Below, in pieces: positions 35,801-46,724 of a stretch of 46,724 bases of DNA (its first letter is position 1; every line of letters starts with the position of its first letter). The notes beneath the pieces were generated by a model that worked only from the letters and a program-made list of their open reading frames with translations, was not told where the DNA came from and did not search any database. Origin of the DNA: Helochares maculicollis (Eukaryota > Arthropoda > Insecta > Coleoptera > Hydrophilidae); the NCBI GenBank assembly GCA_033557835.1, contig JAWQRO010000245.1, forward strand, positions 1 to 46,724, read 5' to 3'. A program made the position numbers and the translations under genes.

Positions 35801-38800
35801 TTCCCGAATATCCTTTGCTTGCTCTAAACTTCGACACATTGAACATAACAATACAAGATGATGCACACACTTTTTCAGTTTATTACTAGTGCGCGTCTGA
35901 AACTTGTTAATGATACAGCAAAATGTCAGAAAGCACAATTATTATAGCAAAAACTGCATTGGTGCAGCATTTGTTGTCTGAAATCCGCTTTTTATGCACT
36001 TTGTAAATGCTGTTTAATTGGTAAAATGTACCAAAAGGCTTTGTCATTATCTCCTTAAAAGTAGATTTCAAGAGGAAACGTTCATTGACTAAGCCAAACA
36101 ACAATTAAAACACATGTCTTGGGGATTCCAGTTCATTACTAATAGAGACGACAAGACAAGTTTTTATTAAAGATGCATTATAGTGTATAAACTTAAATTG
36201 AGTAGACCGTGATTTGAACTTATAGTAAAATATTAATTAAATAGATTGATGCCTCTATTTAACATGGCAGTATCATATTTTGTAAAGAGTGAAATTCATA
36301 GCGATCTTCAGCAATATAATATTTTAAAGTTCTCATTTTACGCTCATAAAACTGATTTTAAGCATATCGCATCTAAATATGAAAGATCGATAAATATAAT
36401 TTTTTACCTTTCGTACAAAATTGATAATTTCTAGCTTCATTTCTTTGATCTCGTATTTCTAAAAGGTCGTGATAGGTTATGTAAGTTTAAGTAACAGTAA
36501 TTAAAACTTGTCCTACAGAAGATGTGGGAAAACATCCAGACTTGCAACCGTGGAAATGATGCTGTATGCATATTGATACGTAACATTACCCGTTTGTGGT
36601 TACTTGTTGCGATTTTAACGTCGAACTCCCTTATTCGAAAGGAAAAATTTTCGTACAAAAGGAAAATTAAGAGTAACGTTGTTACTCTTTGTTAACACGA
36701 GTATCCCTCCTACTTGGTATGCAACTAAGAAGGCAGTTTTGTGAAGCTGGCTATGGTGATTATAAGTCATCTGCTATTCTACTCGCGTTATCCTTAGGTA
36801 GTTAAGTCTAACCAAATGCAAACTCTGATGACGAAGCGCACGTGTTACACATTATACTCCGGTGTATGTATTATACGTATAACAAAAGCATAAAATTAAG
36901 CTGTGGAAAGGTGTAAGCGCACACTTGGCCATCAAACTTGATCGCCTTTAATGATGCAGTTTTATTTCAACCCAAGATATAAAATGAAAAATATCTAACC
37001 TGAACATTTGGTAACTAAATGCAATAACCCATATCTTGTAAAACACAACAAAAGAATTACATCCGTATTCCGCATTAATTATTTCATGTTAAGTTTGTGC
37101 ATATTGCCTTAGTCTGCGTAAGTTTTGAAATTCAATTGCTTACAAATTGATGATGGTTCATTCCATCATTAGCAGTAATTAAAGTTTGGTGCCCTTTAGA
37201 AAAATATATCTATCGTATATATTGCAGAAAACAGTATAGAGAAGAGGTGGAGTCAACGTCTTTGGATAGACTGAAAATTTTTATTATGCAAGTTGCAGTA
37301 GCAGTACTCTAAAAATTTTAAAGATCTCACTACTTTAATCCTCTACAACGATTCAGCTAACCACATTCTTGTAAAACATAATCTTGCATCTAAACAGAAT
37401 ATTCCGTTCTAAACCAGAAACATAAGGTTCTCGAGATTAAATAAATGCACAAACTAACGTAGATAATTGTGCATTTTCTTAACGCCATTCGGTTTCATAA
37501 CAAGATAACAACGCTGCTGCTGCGCTTCGTTATTGGCCGTTTAGCTTATGATATCGTTAGTTTACAGTAGATGGAACATCTTACTGTTTCGAAAATGCAA
37601 ATTTCCCCACTTCTTAACCACAAAAAATCAAAGTACATCAATCAATGTTTCTATATAGGTTGCGGGGTGTAGCAGAAATTACTTTTCGATTATCACTAAT
37701 AGGGGATGACTTGCACTTTCGTATATAGAAGCTGTTCTAACATTTACATCCTAATGAAACCCATAGAGACGGTTTCCTGAGCTTCCGCTCGCCTCGCCCC
37801 GGTGCCCCGTTCCGCTCCCTTTCGCGAAAATTTCAATTAGGTGACGTTTGCACAAAAAATGCTAAGGTCCCAGAAAGTTTTCAAACAAAAGCGTTAAATC
37901 AGTCGAAAAAACAGCAAAAAGTGTGTATGATAGGGGTGTGCCTTTTTCTAGCGTAGGTACATTCTTATAGAAGAGGCAATATATTATTGATGAAGACCAG
38001 ATCAAACAGTTCTATTGTCTTGATTCGAGGACTTATATGAAGCGGAGCGTCGAAGCAAAAAGACAACAGAGAGCAGAAAAGAGTGCAGCAGCGTTCATCT
38101 TTGAGGTGCAATCAAGGGCCCTAGAGCTTTGCGGGGCTGCTCTAGTTAGGCCTTTTATTAGAACTGTATATACTTCGCTTATTCTCTCACATCCTTTCAG
38201 CTTTTATGGAAGCAGCTTTCGTTTCACACTATCACGTATCGACTCATTATACCCTTAGGTTCTTCTTTGTTTCTCTTACCAGTTTCCATTATATCGAAAG
38301 ATATATTACGTACAGTGAAATTTCGTCTCTCAGGACAACCTTACGCTACAACGGTTTTCCGCGTTTAGCTCAACTTCTGTTTTGATGGACATCGCCGAAT
38401 TTTTAAGCGATTCTTTTGTGGAACAGGCAATTTTTGTATAGTAACATAATTGATAGAATATTCAATTTAGTGACGGGAAGCCTGCTGAAAATATGGACAC
38501 ATTTTTTCCTAAAACTGTTTCTATTAATAAAAAATGGATAGTCGTGATTCTCGCTAATAAAGTGAATGTAAGGCTTTCTTTTTGCTCCCCCCTCAATTCT
38601 CTTCTGCGTTCTAAATTCAAATAACCATTTTCCGAAATAAAAACACAAAACGTGTTGTGAATTAAACTTGTATTTTATTTATTACACCGAACGTTCTGGC
38701 TTCTCTCTATTTCAGAGCGGCAGCCCGTTGTTAATCGCCCCGTCTTTTATTCATTGCGTTTGCTATTTGAATATTTTTTGCTGGACTTCCCACTGCTTGC

Positions 38801-40846
38801 TGCTGGTTACGTAATTTTTCTCCGGAATTCTCATTTTGTACATAATTAAAATTGCTTAATGCAAAAATTAGTAAATTTAGAATTTTTGCTGCTTCGGATT
38901 AAAATTGAACAAATCAACGGCGCAGCGAAATTGCAAAAATTCGCAGATTTCTAATTATATCAAATCGTTACGTTTATTGAATTTTTGTTTGTAGACGATT
39001 TCCAGTTCGCTACGCAAATAATAAATTGCGTTATAATTCGACCTGGATTCTGTTGGACTATTTATTAAGTTTTATTTTGCATAAATTCACATACGCGGGT
39101 TTTTTTCACATTTTGCTCTATTTATTTTCAGCTAATATTTCGCAAGAAGCTTCTTTACTGTTATATTTCCTAAAAACCGTTGTATTTGCTAAATGTCCAA
39201 GATATTTATTGCTAGTCAATCATCTGTGCTTTAGTTTTTGCTCCATTATTTCATTCTTTAGTTTTTTAATTCTTCATTCCTGATTTGTAACTAACCACTT
39301 TCATGGAAATTTGTTGGTTGAAGTTTTTATTAAATATAAAAATTTCTATTTAGCATTGTTTTTAATTTGTTGCGATTTTCCACTGTCTACCGGCATCTAT
39401 ATATTCTGGTCTTGGAGTACCAGCAGAATTGAAACCAATTAGACTAATAGATAATTGAATGCGGATTGAAGCGGCGCCGACGCCGAGTGACTTTTGGTGT
39501 TTTTCCAAGTTGGCAATTTGGGATTATCAATGCAGCCCTCGGTGTTCGTTCCACCCGGTCGACTGCAATATATTGCATGGCCTAAGCTGTATTCATACAC
39601 CGTCAACGGCCCGGCCTCGGCCGCGGCCTTCTGTACCGATAAGGCATCACGAACAGAGAAACATCGATATTTGTACAGCCAGATTTTCTATTTTTCTTGT
39701 ATTATGCCGTTCCCGTGTATACCCGCTGCTAGACCAATTCGATGTCCTCTCTCCTTCCACACCCCTTTCCTTCTCCATCTGCACTGCTTTGAAATCGTGA
39801 TTGCTACTACTATATATACTCTGTTTTTCAATGGGAGATATTAATCGAAAATATTGGTTTGTTCCGTTTCAAAGGGTTGCTCTGAAATGCTATATTGACA
39901 TTGTGCTTAATCTTCAAATCGAATAATTGTACTTTATTGCAATTTTCAATTTGATATGGGATGTCGGATTGCAGAGTTTTGCGATATTTCAACTTGAGAG
40001 CGTATGTTTCTATTATCTAATTGATATTTTTGTCTTATATAATCCTCTTTTGGCTTTTTTCATCGGAGATGATACTATTTTATCTAAACTGCAGATTGCC
40101 ATTCGTTCGGAAAACTCGTCAGTGCTTTAGCCGGTACAACTGCGTTTAGCTTTGTCGTTTTTGAAAGGATTCGTATTTGAAAACAAGAATTGCATACCTA
40201 CTAGCGTTTTAGCCGCAAATAATCCATTTTTCATTTTTATATCTTATTAGTAAATCTCTGTCCCCTAAATTCGCGAAATGATAACTTTTTTACAAAATTT
40301 AGGGCACAAAAATCTTATTCCCTTCCAAATATTCTCAATTTGCAGCAGACATATCAATTTATTTTGTTTAAAACATCCTGGAAGGCTTCAGATGTTATTA
40401 CATTGTCTTGTCGTTTTGACCTTACAGTTTGATGGCAGAATTCACTGTTTGTTCAAAAGGAAGAAATTCGAAGCCCCATTAGTAAGTTGCATATTGATTG
40501 GAATTTTCTTCTTGGAACAACTTAAACCAATCATAAAGACTAGCTGTACACTGTCTGTTGTTACCAAACGCCTTTATAAACTCTCGGAAGCCGAAATTTC
40601 ACTTTTGAAGCAAAATTTTATACACCTGAATTTTAACTTATTTTACTAATCGAAAAGTGCAGTTTTTTTAAAATAAAGATGTGTACAATTTTTTTGTAAT
40701 GTAATTTCCGTTTTTCTATCAGCAAAATTAAAACTTAATCCGTTTAGTTTTTATATATTTTGATGGCTGATAAAGCAAGACGTGCTTGTAAAAGTTTTGA
40801 TTGATTCTATGTAGTAGTTTTTGACTAGTGCCTAACATTATCACAT
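29847..40846. other. Long intron-like stretch without recognised genes
   Basis: Mostly AT-rich. GC-richer patches occur near 30960-31150, 32560-32960, 33560-33740 (with a GGGCGC-GCTT-GCGCCC hairpin at 33708-33723), 33955-34025, 37790-37835 and 39450-39640 (CGGCCCGGCCTCGGCCGCGG). Each has short overlapping open frames but no recognisable protein. Three tandem GGATGA hexamers lie near 35118-35135. Nothing else is supported. Confidence 0.45.
31451..31472. repeat. (TAA)7 microsatellite
   Basis: Pure TAA triplet tract. Confidence 0.93.
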
Positions 40847-41436
40847 ATGGAAACTAAAAAGCAGCATTGTTGGAATATTTTACTTGCTTATTGTCGAAAA
40901 GATTTGTATGTTGTTGAAGCAAGAAACATTATCCAAGGTGTAAGGAGAAAATGTATTGACAGAACGCCAGTGCTGAAGATGCATGTCGCTCTAGAAAGCT
41001 AATGAAGACACAATAAGGGACTCGTAGGATCGCTGAGATTATTCGAATTCAACCGTTCATGATCATACGAAATACCAAAGTTATGCCATTATATTGATGT
41101 TGGTGACTTGCTTTTCGAACGTCGAGAAAATGATCCATTCTTGAATCCAATCATCTCTGGAAAGCAGAGATGAGTTGTTCACAACAAAATCGACCCTGAA
41201 CCGACTCAAAGCACTTCGAAAGCCGGTATTTATCAAAAAGTGGTTTGTTGGTGGGCTTTAAAGAGAATCGTTGTTTGAACTTTTCTCGGTTATCAAAAAG
41301 ACCAGTACTAAAATCTAGGCACAAACTGTACTGCTCGCATGATTCACTTACACAAAACCCGCCAAAATTTATCAATAAGAACGGTATAATGTTCCGCTTA
41401 AATAATACAAGATTTTTATACAAGCTTGCACCATAA
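40847..41436 (+). mobile_element. Mariner transposase relic, heavily decayed
   Basis: A start-like ATG at 40847 begins Met-Glu-Thr-Lys-Lys-Gln-His-Cys-Trp-Asn-Ile-Leu-Leu, resembling mariner N termini, and the frame stops about 51 codons later. Further on, Arg-Arg-Glu-Asn-Asp-Pro-Phe-Leu-Asn-Pro-Ile-Ile (about 41123-41158) matches the stretch before the first catalytic Asp, but the Gly-Asp-Glu motif itself is lost. Thr-Ser-Lys-Ala-Gly-Ile-Tyr-Gln-Lys and Cys-Trp-Trp-Ala follow, then after a frame change Pro-Lys-Phe-Ile-Asn-Lys-Asn-Gly-Ile-Met-Phe, which normally precedes His-His-Asp-Asn. Here that reads Arg-Leu-Asn-Asn, so the second Asp is also gone. The region after it, with YSPD, is absent. 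Wording differs from the other mariner relics here, so it is a separate lineage. Confidence 0.72.
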
Positions 41437-43907
41437 GTTTAAAGTTTAGTACCTTCTACTTATAACTTATTCTGGTATACAAAAGTTTTAAGACGGTAGA
41501 ACCTTTACCGAAATAGTGAAAAATCATCATTTTTTGACCAAGAATAAAAATATTGTCTTCTTGGAACCCTGCTACTGCTAAAAACTTGATTTATTAAAAT
41601 ATTTAATCACTATACGAGGCGTCTTTCATATTAATAAAAAACGAAATCCCTTTTGGAGCAACCTAATAAATAATAAGGAAATATTTCAATTGTAATTGGT
41701 TTGGAACGACTTTTCAAAATTGTCTTTTCATTTGCATATACAAATCATACAAAGCCATTTGACTGCACTATCAATCTAAATTAGATGAGATAATGTCGCT
41801 GCAATTTTTTGCAAATACCGAACAAGAAGAAAAATTATAAACTAATGGGTGGTCAAAAAGCGTGCTGCAACCGGGACGTGTTTAAATAAGGTAATTAAGA
41901 TAAATGAAATTTAAAAATTTTTACAAAACGAGCAAAATACCCTAAAATGTACTCGAGTGCATATACATTCATATGTGTACGGCAAGCTGTCCGATAAAAA
42001 GGATATATAACTTTCCTGTGGTGTTGATTTCGAGTCCTGATTGCATTAGTATGCACATGTTAACATCCTGTATGAAAGAAATGATGGTGTTGCGGAATAA
42101 AAAGGGAAAAATACGACCAATTCGATTCTCGCATTTCGCCGAGGATTCACCCTCTCTCCCATACAGAAGCATGCCACACGTACCTATATATTTCTATTAC
42201 ATATTTACCAACTTGTTTTCTTGATTTATGATGCGTTCTTGCGGCAGTTTTAGTAAATATTTTTGTTAAAATCTGGCGAGTAAGTGGCATGGTGAGTTAC
42301 GATGATAACGCGTGATTTAGTACGTTTATTCTTTTACGTTTCGCCTTTGAATTTATGTTTTTCGATTCAGCTTTTGTAGGGGAGAAAATGTTCCCTAGAT
42401 AGCGACCAATAAGCACCCTCTAAATATTTGTTAATTAGACGAGTGGGCCGTTTGCCTCCGAGGTAATAGTATCAGAAAACCAGAGCACCACCATAAGGCT
42501 ATTTAACATTATTAAAGGCATTACTGTGACTTAAATTTGCATGTCGGAGCTACGATGTAATAACTAGATCAATTACGTGCGGTAGGGTGGGTGACGGGGT
42601 GCAAAACCCCCATAACAGTATATTTCGATGCAATTTCCTATGTGGCTGGTTATGGAAATGGAAATATATATGTTTGCTGGGCGAATGGAAGTCTGGGCAC
42701 GGCTGCTACTAAACGGTCTCGGGGGACCACTGGCTCTATAATCCGCCTAGAATAGCCCCCCTGTTTGTTGTGGAGCACCTCTTGCCTCCTCGACTGAGGT
42801 TTCACGGCACTGGTTTAGAGAAATGTACAGTTTGTTAGGAATAAACTGCAATATATATAAACTCTTTAATGGTAAATGTACAAGTGCAAAATACCAAGGG
42901 ATTATATTAAGAAATACGAGCTCTGCTTATGAAAGCGCTACGTTCCTAAATGCTTTTGGCCGCCTCATTATCGTTTTTACCGTGGAAAGTAAAAAGCGTC
43001 AGTGGAACTTCTTATGTTGTGGTAATTCGGCATGAGGTTTTGTGGGATAATGTTGCACGGGATAATTCGATATAAGAAGTTCCCTCCGCAGCGTGTCGCC
43101 TAAGGACACACGAAGACAATTCGTTGGAGATTTGTGGGGCGCTTTATCGTCCGGAACAGACTTTTATCATCGTGAAGCGAAAGAAATTTGTAAGATTACA
43201 GATCATGCATACCTGCCTCGAAATGGAAGAATTCTTATTACTATAAATTATGGTCCAAGTTGGCGGTTATGACGGCCGCACTTGGTTTAAACTTCGGATT
43301 TATGGCGCTCTTATTTACAATGGCTTTGCTCTAGCTTTTTACCACTATAAATTTGGACTAATTCAAAATTTCTGAAATAACATTTGTTACTGCTGCTACC
43401 ATCCGCAACCCGCCCATCCATCCGAGCCCGCACCCAGACTCTTTCCACTTGTTTGTGTAAGTTATTTTGGGGACAAACAGCTCCAGTTGTGATTTAAAAC
43501 ACGTATTCGGGGATTTTACTACCTTGTCTTGAGGATGAAGAGGGTAAGACGTTCATTCTTAAAACTATGAATTACGAGGATTAATGATGCTGAGATTAGT
43601 CCCTTCTTACGTTCAGGACAAACCTAGTTGATTTTAGGAGTAGAGGTGGATCGTATTGTATTGTCATGGATTAAAGTGTGCACATAAATTAGCTAGAATT
43701 TAATGAATAATTTGAACTGCAAATGCCACTTGCGTGTTAACAAATTTTAGCATTGTATGCTTGCAACGACGACCAATCCTTTACATTTGTAAAAAGAATA
43801 ATGTCAGTCCAGTATTTTCAATTGCAGCCAAGAATAACATTTCTTCGTAGATTTGTCACATTCTGTCAATTAGCGATTAGCGATCGCTGTTTCAGTTTTC
43901 CATATAT
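41437..43907. other. Intron-like stretch with a GC-richer island (about 42380-42800)
   Basis: The island holds CGGTAGGGTGGGTGACGGGG (42580-42599) and CGGTCTCGGGGGACCAC (42714-42730). No protein similarity or RNA gene is recognised. The rest is AT-rich. Confidence 0.4.
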
Positions 43908-43951
43908 TCAAGATAATGCAAAACCGTACACTGGGTTTTGCATTATCTTGA
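43908..43951. repeat. Perfect 18-bp hairpin with 8-base loop
   Basis: 43908-43925 and 43934-43951 are exact reverse complements around GTACACTG. In the + frame the left arm and loop read Gln-Asp-Asn-Ala-Lys-Pro-Tyr-Thr-Gly, which resembles the catalytic Gln-Asp-Asn-Ala-x-Pro-His-Thr of Tc1/mariner transposases, but the surrounding frame (43753-44013) has no other clear transposase motif. Confidence 0.85.
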
Positions 43952-45843
43952 TGGAGATTAAACCTATAAGCAGAGCATCATCTTCCATTGATAAAGATAT
44001 GGTTCGCAAATAATTCTCGTGAAATTTGCGAGGTTTGTCAAAACAATTTTGCTAATTTTTTTCTAGTTAGATATCCACTTTTGATTTCCCATAATAAGTT
44101 TATCTGATTTGACTTCCACACACTCCGTTAAATTTCTTTCGCTCAAATTGTGTGGAACATAAAAAACCTAAATACCCTTGTTCAATACAAAACAAAGATA
44201 TATCGACCTAAGAAGGCTACCAAAATAATCTTTTTTAAGACTGAAATCTCTGAAACTAAATTTGGAAATTCATCTATGACAACTACAAATTCACTTATCG
44301 ATATGTAACATATACTTTTCCAAGCAACAGATGCACCGCTTCCTTTCTGAAACTCCTGCTATATGAAAAACCCTGAATAGATGTGTCATCTGCAAGAGGC
44401 ACGCCAAATTATAAAACTTCACATGACTTATTCTACCTACTTGTTATGAAAGGTAAATTGACCTCCAGGTAGTGAAATGCGACAGAACTTTCCCGCTAAT
44501 TCAAAAGATAGATAATAAGAACACATTGTTTGAAAATAGGAGTTCCGCCGTGAAAACATTCCAGCATTATGATATTTCTAATACAAAATCATTTATGTGA
44601 TGCGGTTTATTTTCCTTGCGATTATTTATTATAATACCAGTATAGAAAAATAAATAATACAAAAACAACAAATCAATTTGCAGCTGGAATATTTGGTACA
44701 AATTTTAATATAATTACTATTATAACCAGACTGGTAATGCATACTATCAGGGAATCACTGCAAATATATATCTATCTGAGAATTCGCTGCGGCGAATAAT
44801 GTTGAATTAATAGAACCCATCATCAAAGTGCTTGCGTATTAGCAAATGTTGACACAATCTGTTTGCAGAAACCAAATGACATGCGTCAATTATTCCAAAT
44901 ACATTTTCTATTAATCATTAATTAAATAATTCCCTATTTGTTTTAATTAATTTATGGTGTTTGTGTATGGCAGCGCTGCTGAATTTACTGATGAAAATAA
45001 AATCTGCGTGGTGCGGCATTTGTAATGCGGGAAGCGGCAGTTTTGACGCGATGCGTATTTAAAGCGCTTCATAACGTCTGAAAAGCGACGAGTAGTTTGA
45101 AGCGCGTCGCGACGGAATTGTTGAAACCCGAGACGTGGAATTTGAAGCTCAATGGCAGAGAGGGGTTGCGTTGGAGCTATGAAAGAGTGGTGACGGGATT
45201 GCTGTGGCGCGGTGATTCGATTAGGAGCGAAAAAATAGCCCGTCGTGTTTGCCAATCGTTCGCTCTTAATAGATTTCCGCTTCCGAATTTTACCTTTTGC
45301 TGCTACAGTTTCGACCTAATGCAAACATTCAAATAATACTCCGTAAAAACGTTTTTAATTGATACATTGACGAGGTTGAAAACCCTTTCAGCAGAGCTAC
45401 CGGTAGCTTCCTCTTGGGCATAGCTTATATTTTTCTATTTTTGTATTAGTATTTAGTCTGTACGGACCTGAGGCTATTTTCGTTTATACGAATTTATTCG
45501 GATACAACTTTCTCAATGCGAGTCCCATTTTTTCCTCTAAATTTAATTATTCTACTGTACCAAATACAATGACTCCTTTTGTGTATTTTGTAGCAATTTT
45601 TCGCACCCCTAGAAGTAAAATACGCTAAATCGAGTGCAAATACATTTCAAGTGCTTCCATAAAAACATAATTTAAAAATTTCATAAGCAACATTAATTCG
45701 ACAGATAAATTGACAAATGTGAGGCCAGACCGGTTTAAAATTGAATATAAAATAATGTAAATTCTAACATTTTAGCATTAGTCTTTAGATTCAAGAACAT
45801 CTTCTAATTTTGTTGTTTCTATTATCAGCGTCTTGTATTATTT
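43952..45843. other. Intron-like stretch with a GC-richer island (about 44940-45260)
   Basis: The island contains GAAGCGCGTCGCGACGGAAT (45098-45117) and overlapping open frames on both strands (79 codons + and 102 codons -) without recognised similarity. The remaining sequence is AT-rich with no supported feature. Confidence 0.4.
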
Positions 45844-46724
45844 CTAATCAACAATATATTCACCTTCGTTATCAACAACTTTTTGCCATTTAGTATACAA
45901 ATCAATCGGTCTTTCTGTAAAACATGTCGAGATAGCATTTTGGACATCATCAAAGTTTTCTAATATTTTGCCACTAAGACATTGTTGCAGTGATCGGATT
46001 AAACGATAATCCGAGGATGCAATATCGGGCGACTATGGTGGGTGAGGCAGTACCTCCCACCCCAATTCGTTAATTTTGTTTAAGGTTCGTTTTGCACAGT
46101 GCGGTCTTGCATTGTCATGTTGCAGAATAACTCCTTTTCTGTTGACAATTGCCGGATACTTTTCAATTGTTCACAATAGATATCTGCATTACAGGTTGTC
46201 TAGGTTTTAATACTTCAAAGTGAACAACTCCTCGTGTATTCCACCAAACACGCAGAAGTACATTTTTGGAGTGTAAACCCGGGTTTGCAGTAGTTCGTGG
46301 TAACTCATTTCGGCTGAGCCACTACCTTTTGCGTTTCGAATTGTCGTACAGGGCCCATGTTTCGTCTCCAATGATCAAGCGATCAAAAAACAGATTTGTA
46401 CGATGCCGTTGAAGCAATACGTTGCACGTCATGGACCGGTTGGCTTTATTCTGTTCGGATAGATTATGGGGGATGTAAACACCAGCTCTGCTTATTTTTC
46501 CAATCTGCGGCAAATGTTCTTGGATGGTTGACTATGGTTGGTTAAGGCTGTTTAAAAGTTCCTCAATTGTTTGACATGGATTTGCTTCCACATTTGCCCT
46601 TAGCACGTCGTTATCTAATGTTGTTGGTCTTCTTGATCGATGGGCGTTCGAGAGATCAAAATTGTCTGATCTGAACTTCGACAACGATCTTTGGCATTTT
46701 TGATCGTCCAATGCGCTTGGATAA
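45844..46724 (-). mobile_element. Mariner (DD34D) transposase relic, N-terminus beyond window
   Basis: Read on the minus strand from the right edge, the sequence follows mariner order: a DNA-binding-domain tail (Phe-Asp-Leu-Ser-Asn-Ala-His-Arg-Ser-Arg-Arg-Pro), a variant of the WVPHEL motif (Tyr-Ile-Pro-His-Asn-Leu), the first catalytic Asp in Gly-Asp-Glu-Thr-Trp, Val-Trp-Trp-Asn-Thr-Arg-Gly-Val-Val-His-Phe-Glu, the second Asp in His-Asp-Asn-Ala-Arg-Pro-His (46114-46116), and the third at 46009-46011, exactly 34 residues later. It ends at a stop at 45844-45846 after Trp-Gln-Lys-Val-Val-Asp-Asn-Glu-Gly-Glu-Tyr. It is broken by TAG codons at 46532-46534, 46322-46324 and 46033-46035 (in place of Tyr in YSPD) and by at least two frame changes between about 46145 and 46210. 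No 3' terminal repeat was identified. Confidence 0.92.

Noticed and set aside
39026..39283. Open frame of 85 codons rich in Phe/Leu, membrane-like
   Set aside because: Its composition follows from T-rich sequence. No family motif, and no evidence of transcription can be seen.
1..46724. CRISPR array, bacterial operons or a prophage
   Set aside because: No regularly spaced identical repeats, no ribosome binding sites, no long frames, and the one clear gene is an animal spliced exon.

Overview
The window is AT-rich, intron-like animal nuclear DNA, most likely from an arthropod and probably an insect. It has no bacterial gene layout, no long open frame, a spliced exon, microsatellites, several dead mariner transposons and a non-LTR retrotransposon relic. 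The species cannot be fixed from sequence alone.

Only one piece of host protein-coding sequence is recognised with confidence: a 152-bp internal exon on the + strand at 23112-23263. It encodes about 50 residues of the ankyrin-repeat region of Mind bomb 1 (Mib1), the RING E3 ubiquitin ligase that drives endocytosis of Notch ligands. It has a polypyrimidine tract and AG acceptor before it and a GT donor after it. No further Mib1 exon was recognised on either side, so the window is best read as one small exon between two introns of more than 23 kb each.

Left part (1-7.8 kb): four copies or fragments of one dispersed repeat family with short terminal inverted repeats, a tRNA-like minus-strand module in the two long copies, and a recurring terminal block. 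A separate fold-back element with arms of roughly 130-140 bp lies at 5935-6257. 9.2-11.6 kb: a 5'-truncated mariner relic with a mutated third catalytic Asp, then an RTE-like reverse transcriptase relic broken over three frames. 15-23 kb: GC-richer unexplained islands, a tRNA-like SINE head or pseudogene, and a perfect hairpin just before the Mib1 acceptor.

Right part: a mariner relic at 28.1 kb directly abuts a CpG-richer block (28.4-29.85 kb) with two diverged direct repeats. Mostly featureless AT-rich intron with GC-richer islands follows, then a third mariner relic (40.85-41.4 kb), a perfect 18-bp hairpin (43.9 kb), and a fourth mariner relic on the minus strand that runs off the right edge.

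The transposons are all dead and do not act together. The only coherent host function is Mib1. The unexplained items most worth attention are the tRNA-module repeat family, the CpG-rich direct-repeat block at 28.4-29.85 kb, the fold-back element, and the hairpin upstream of the Mib1 acceptor.
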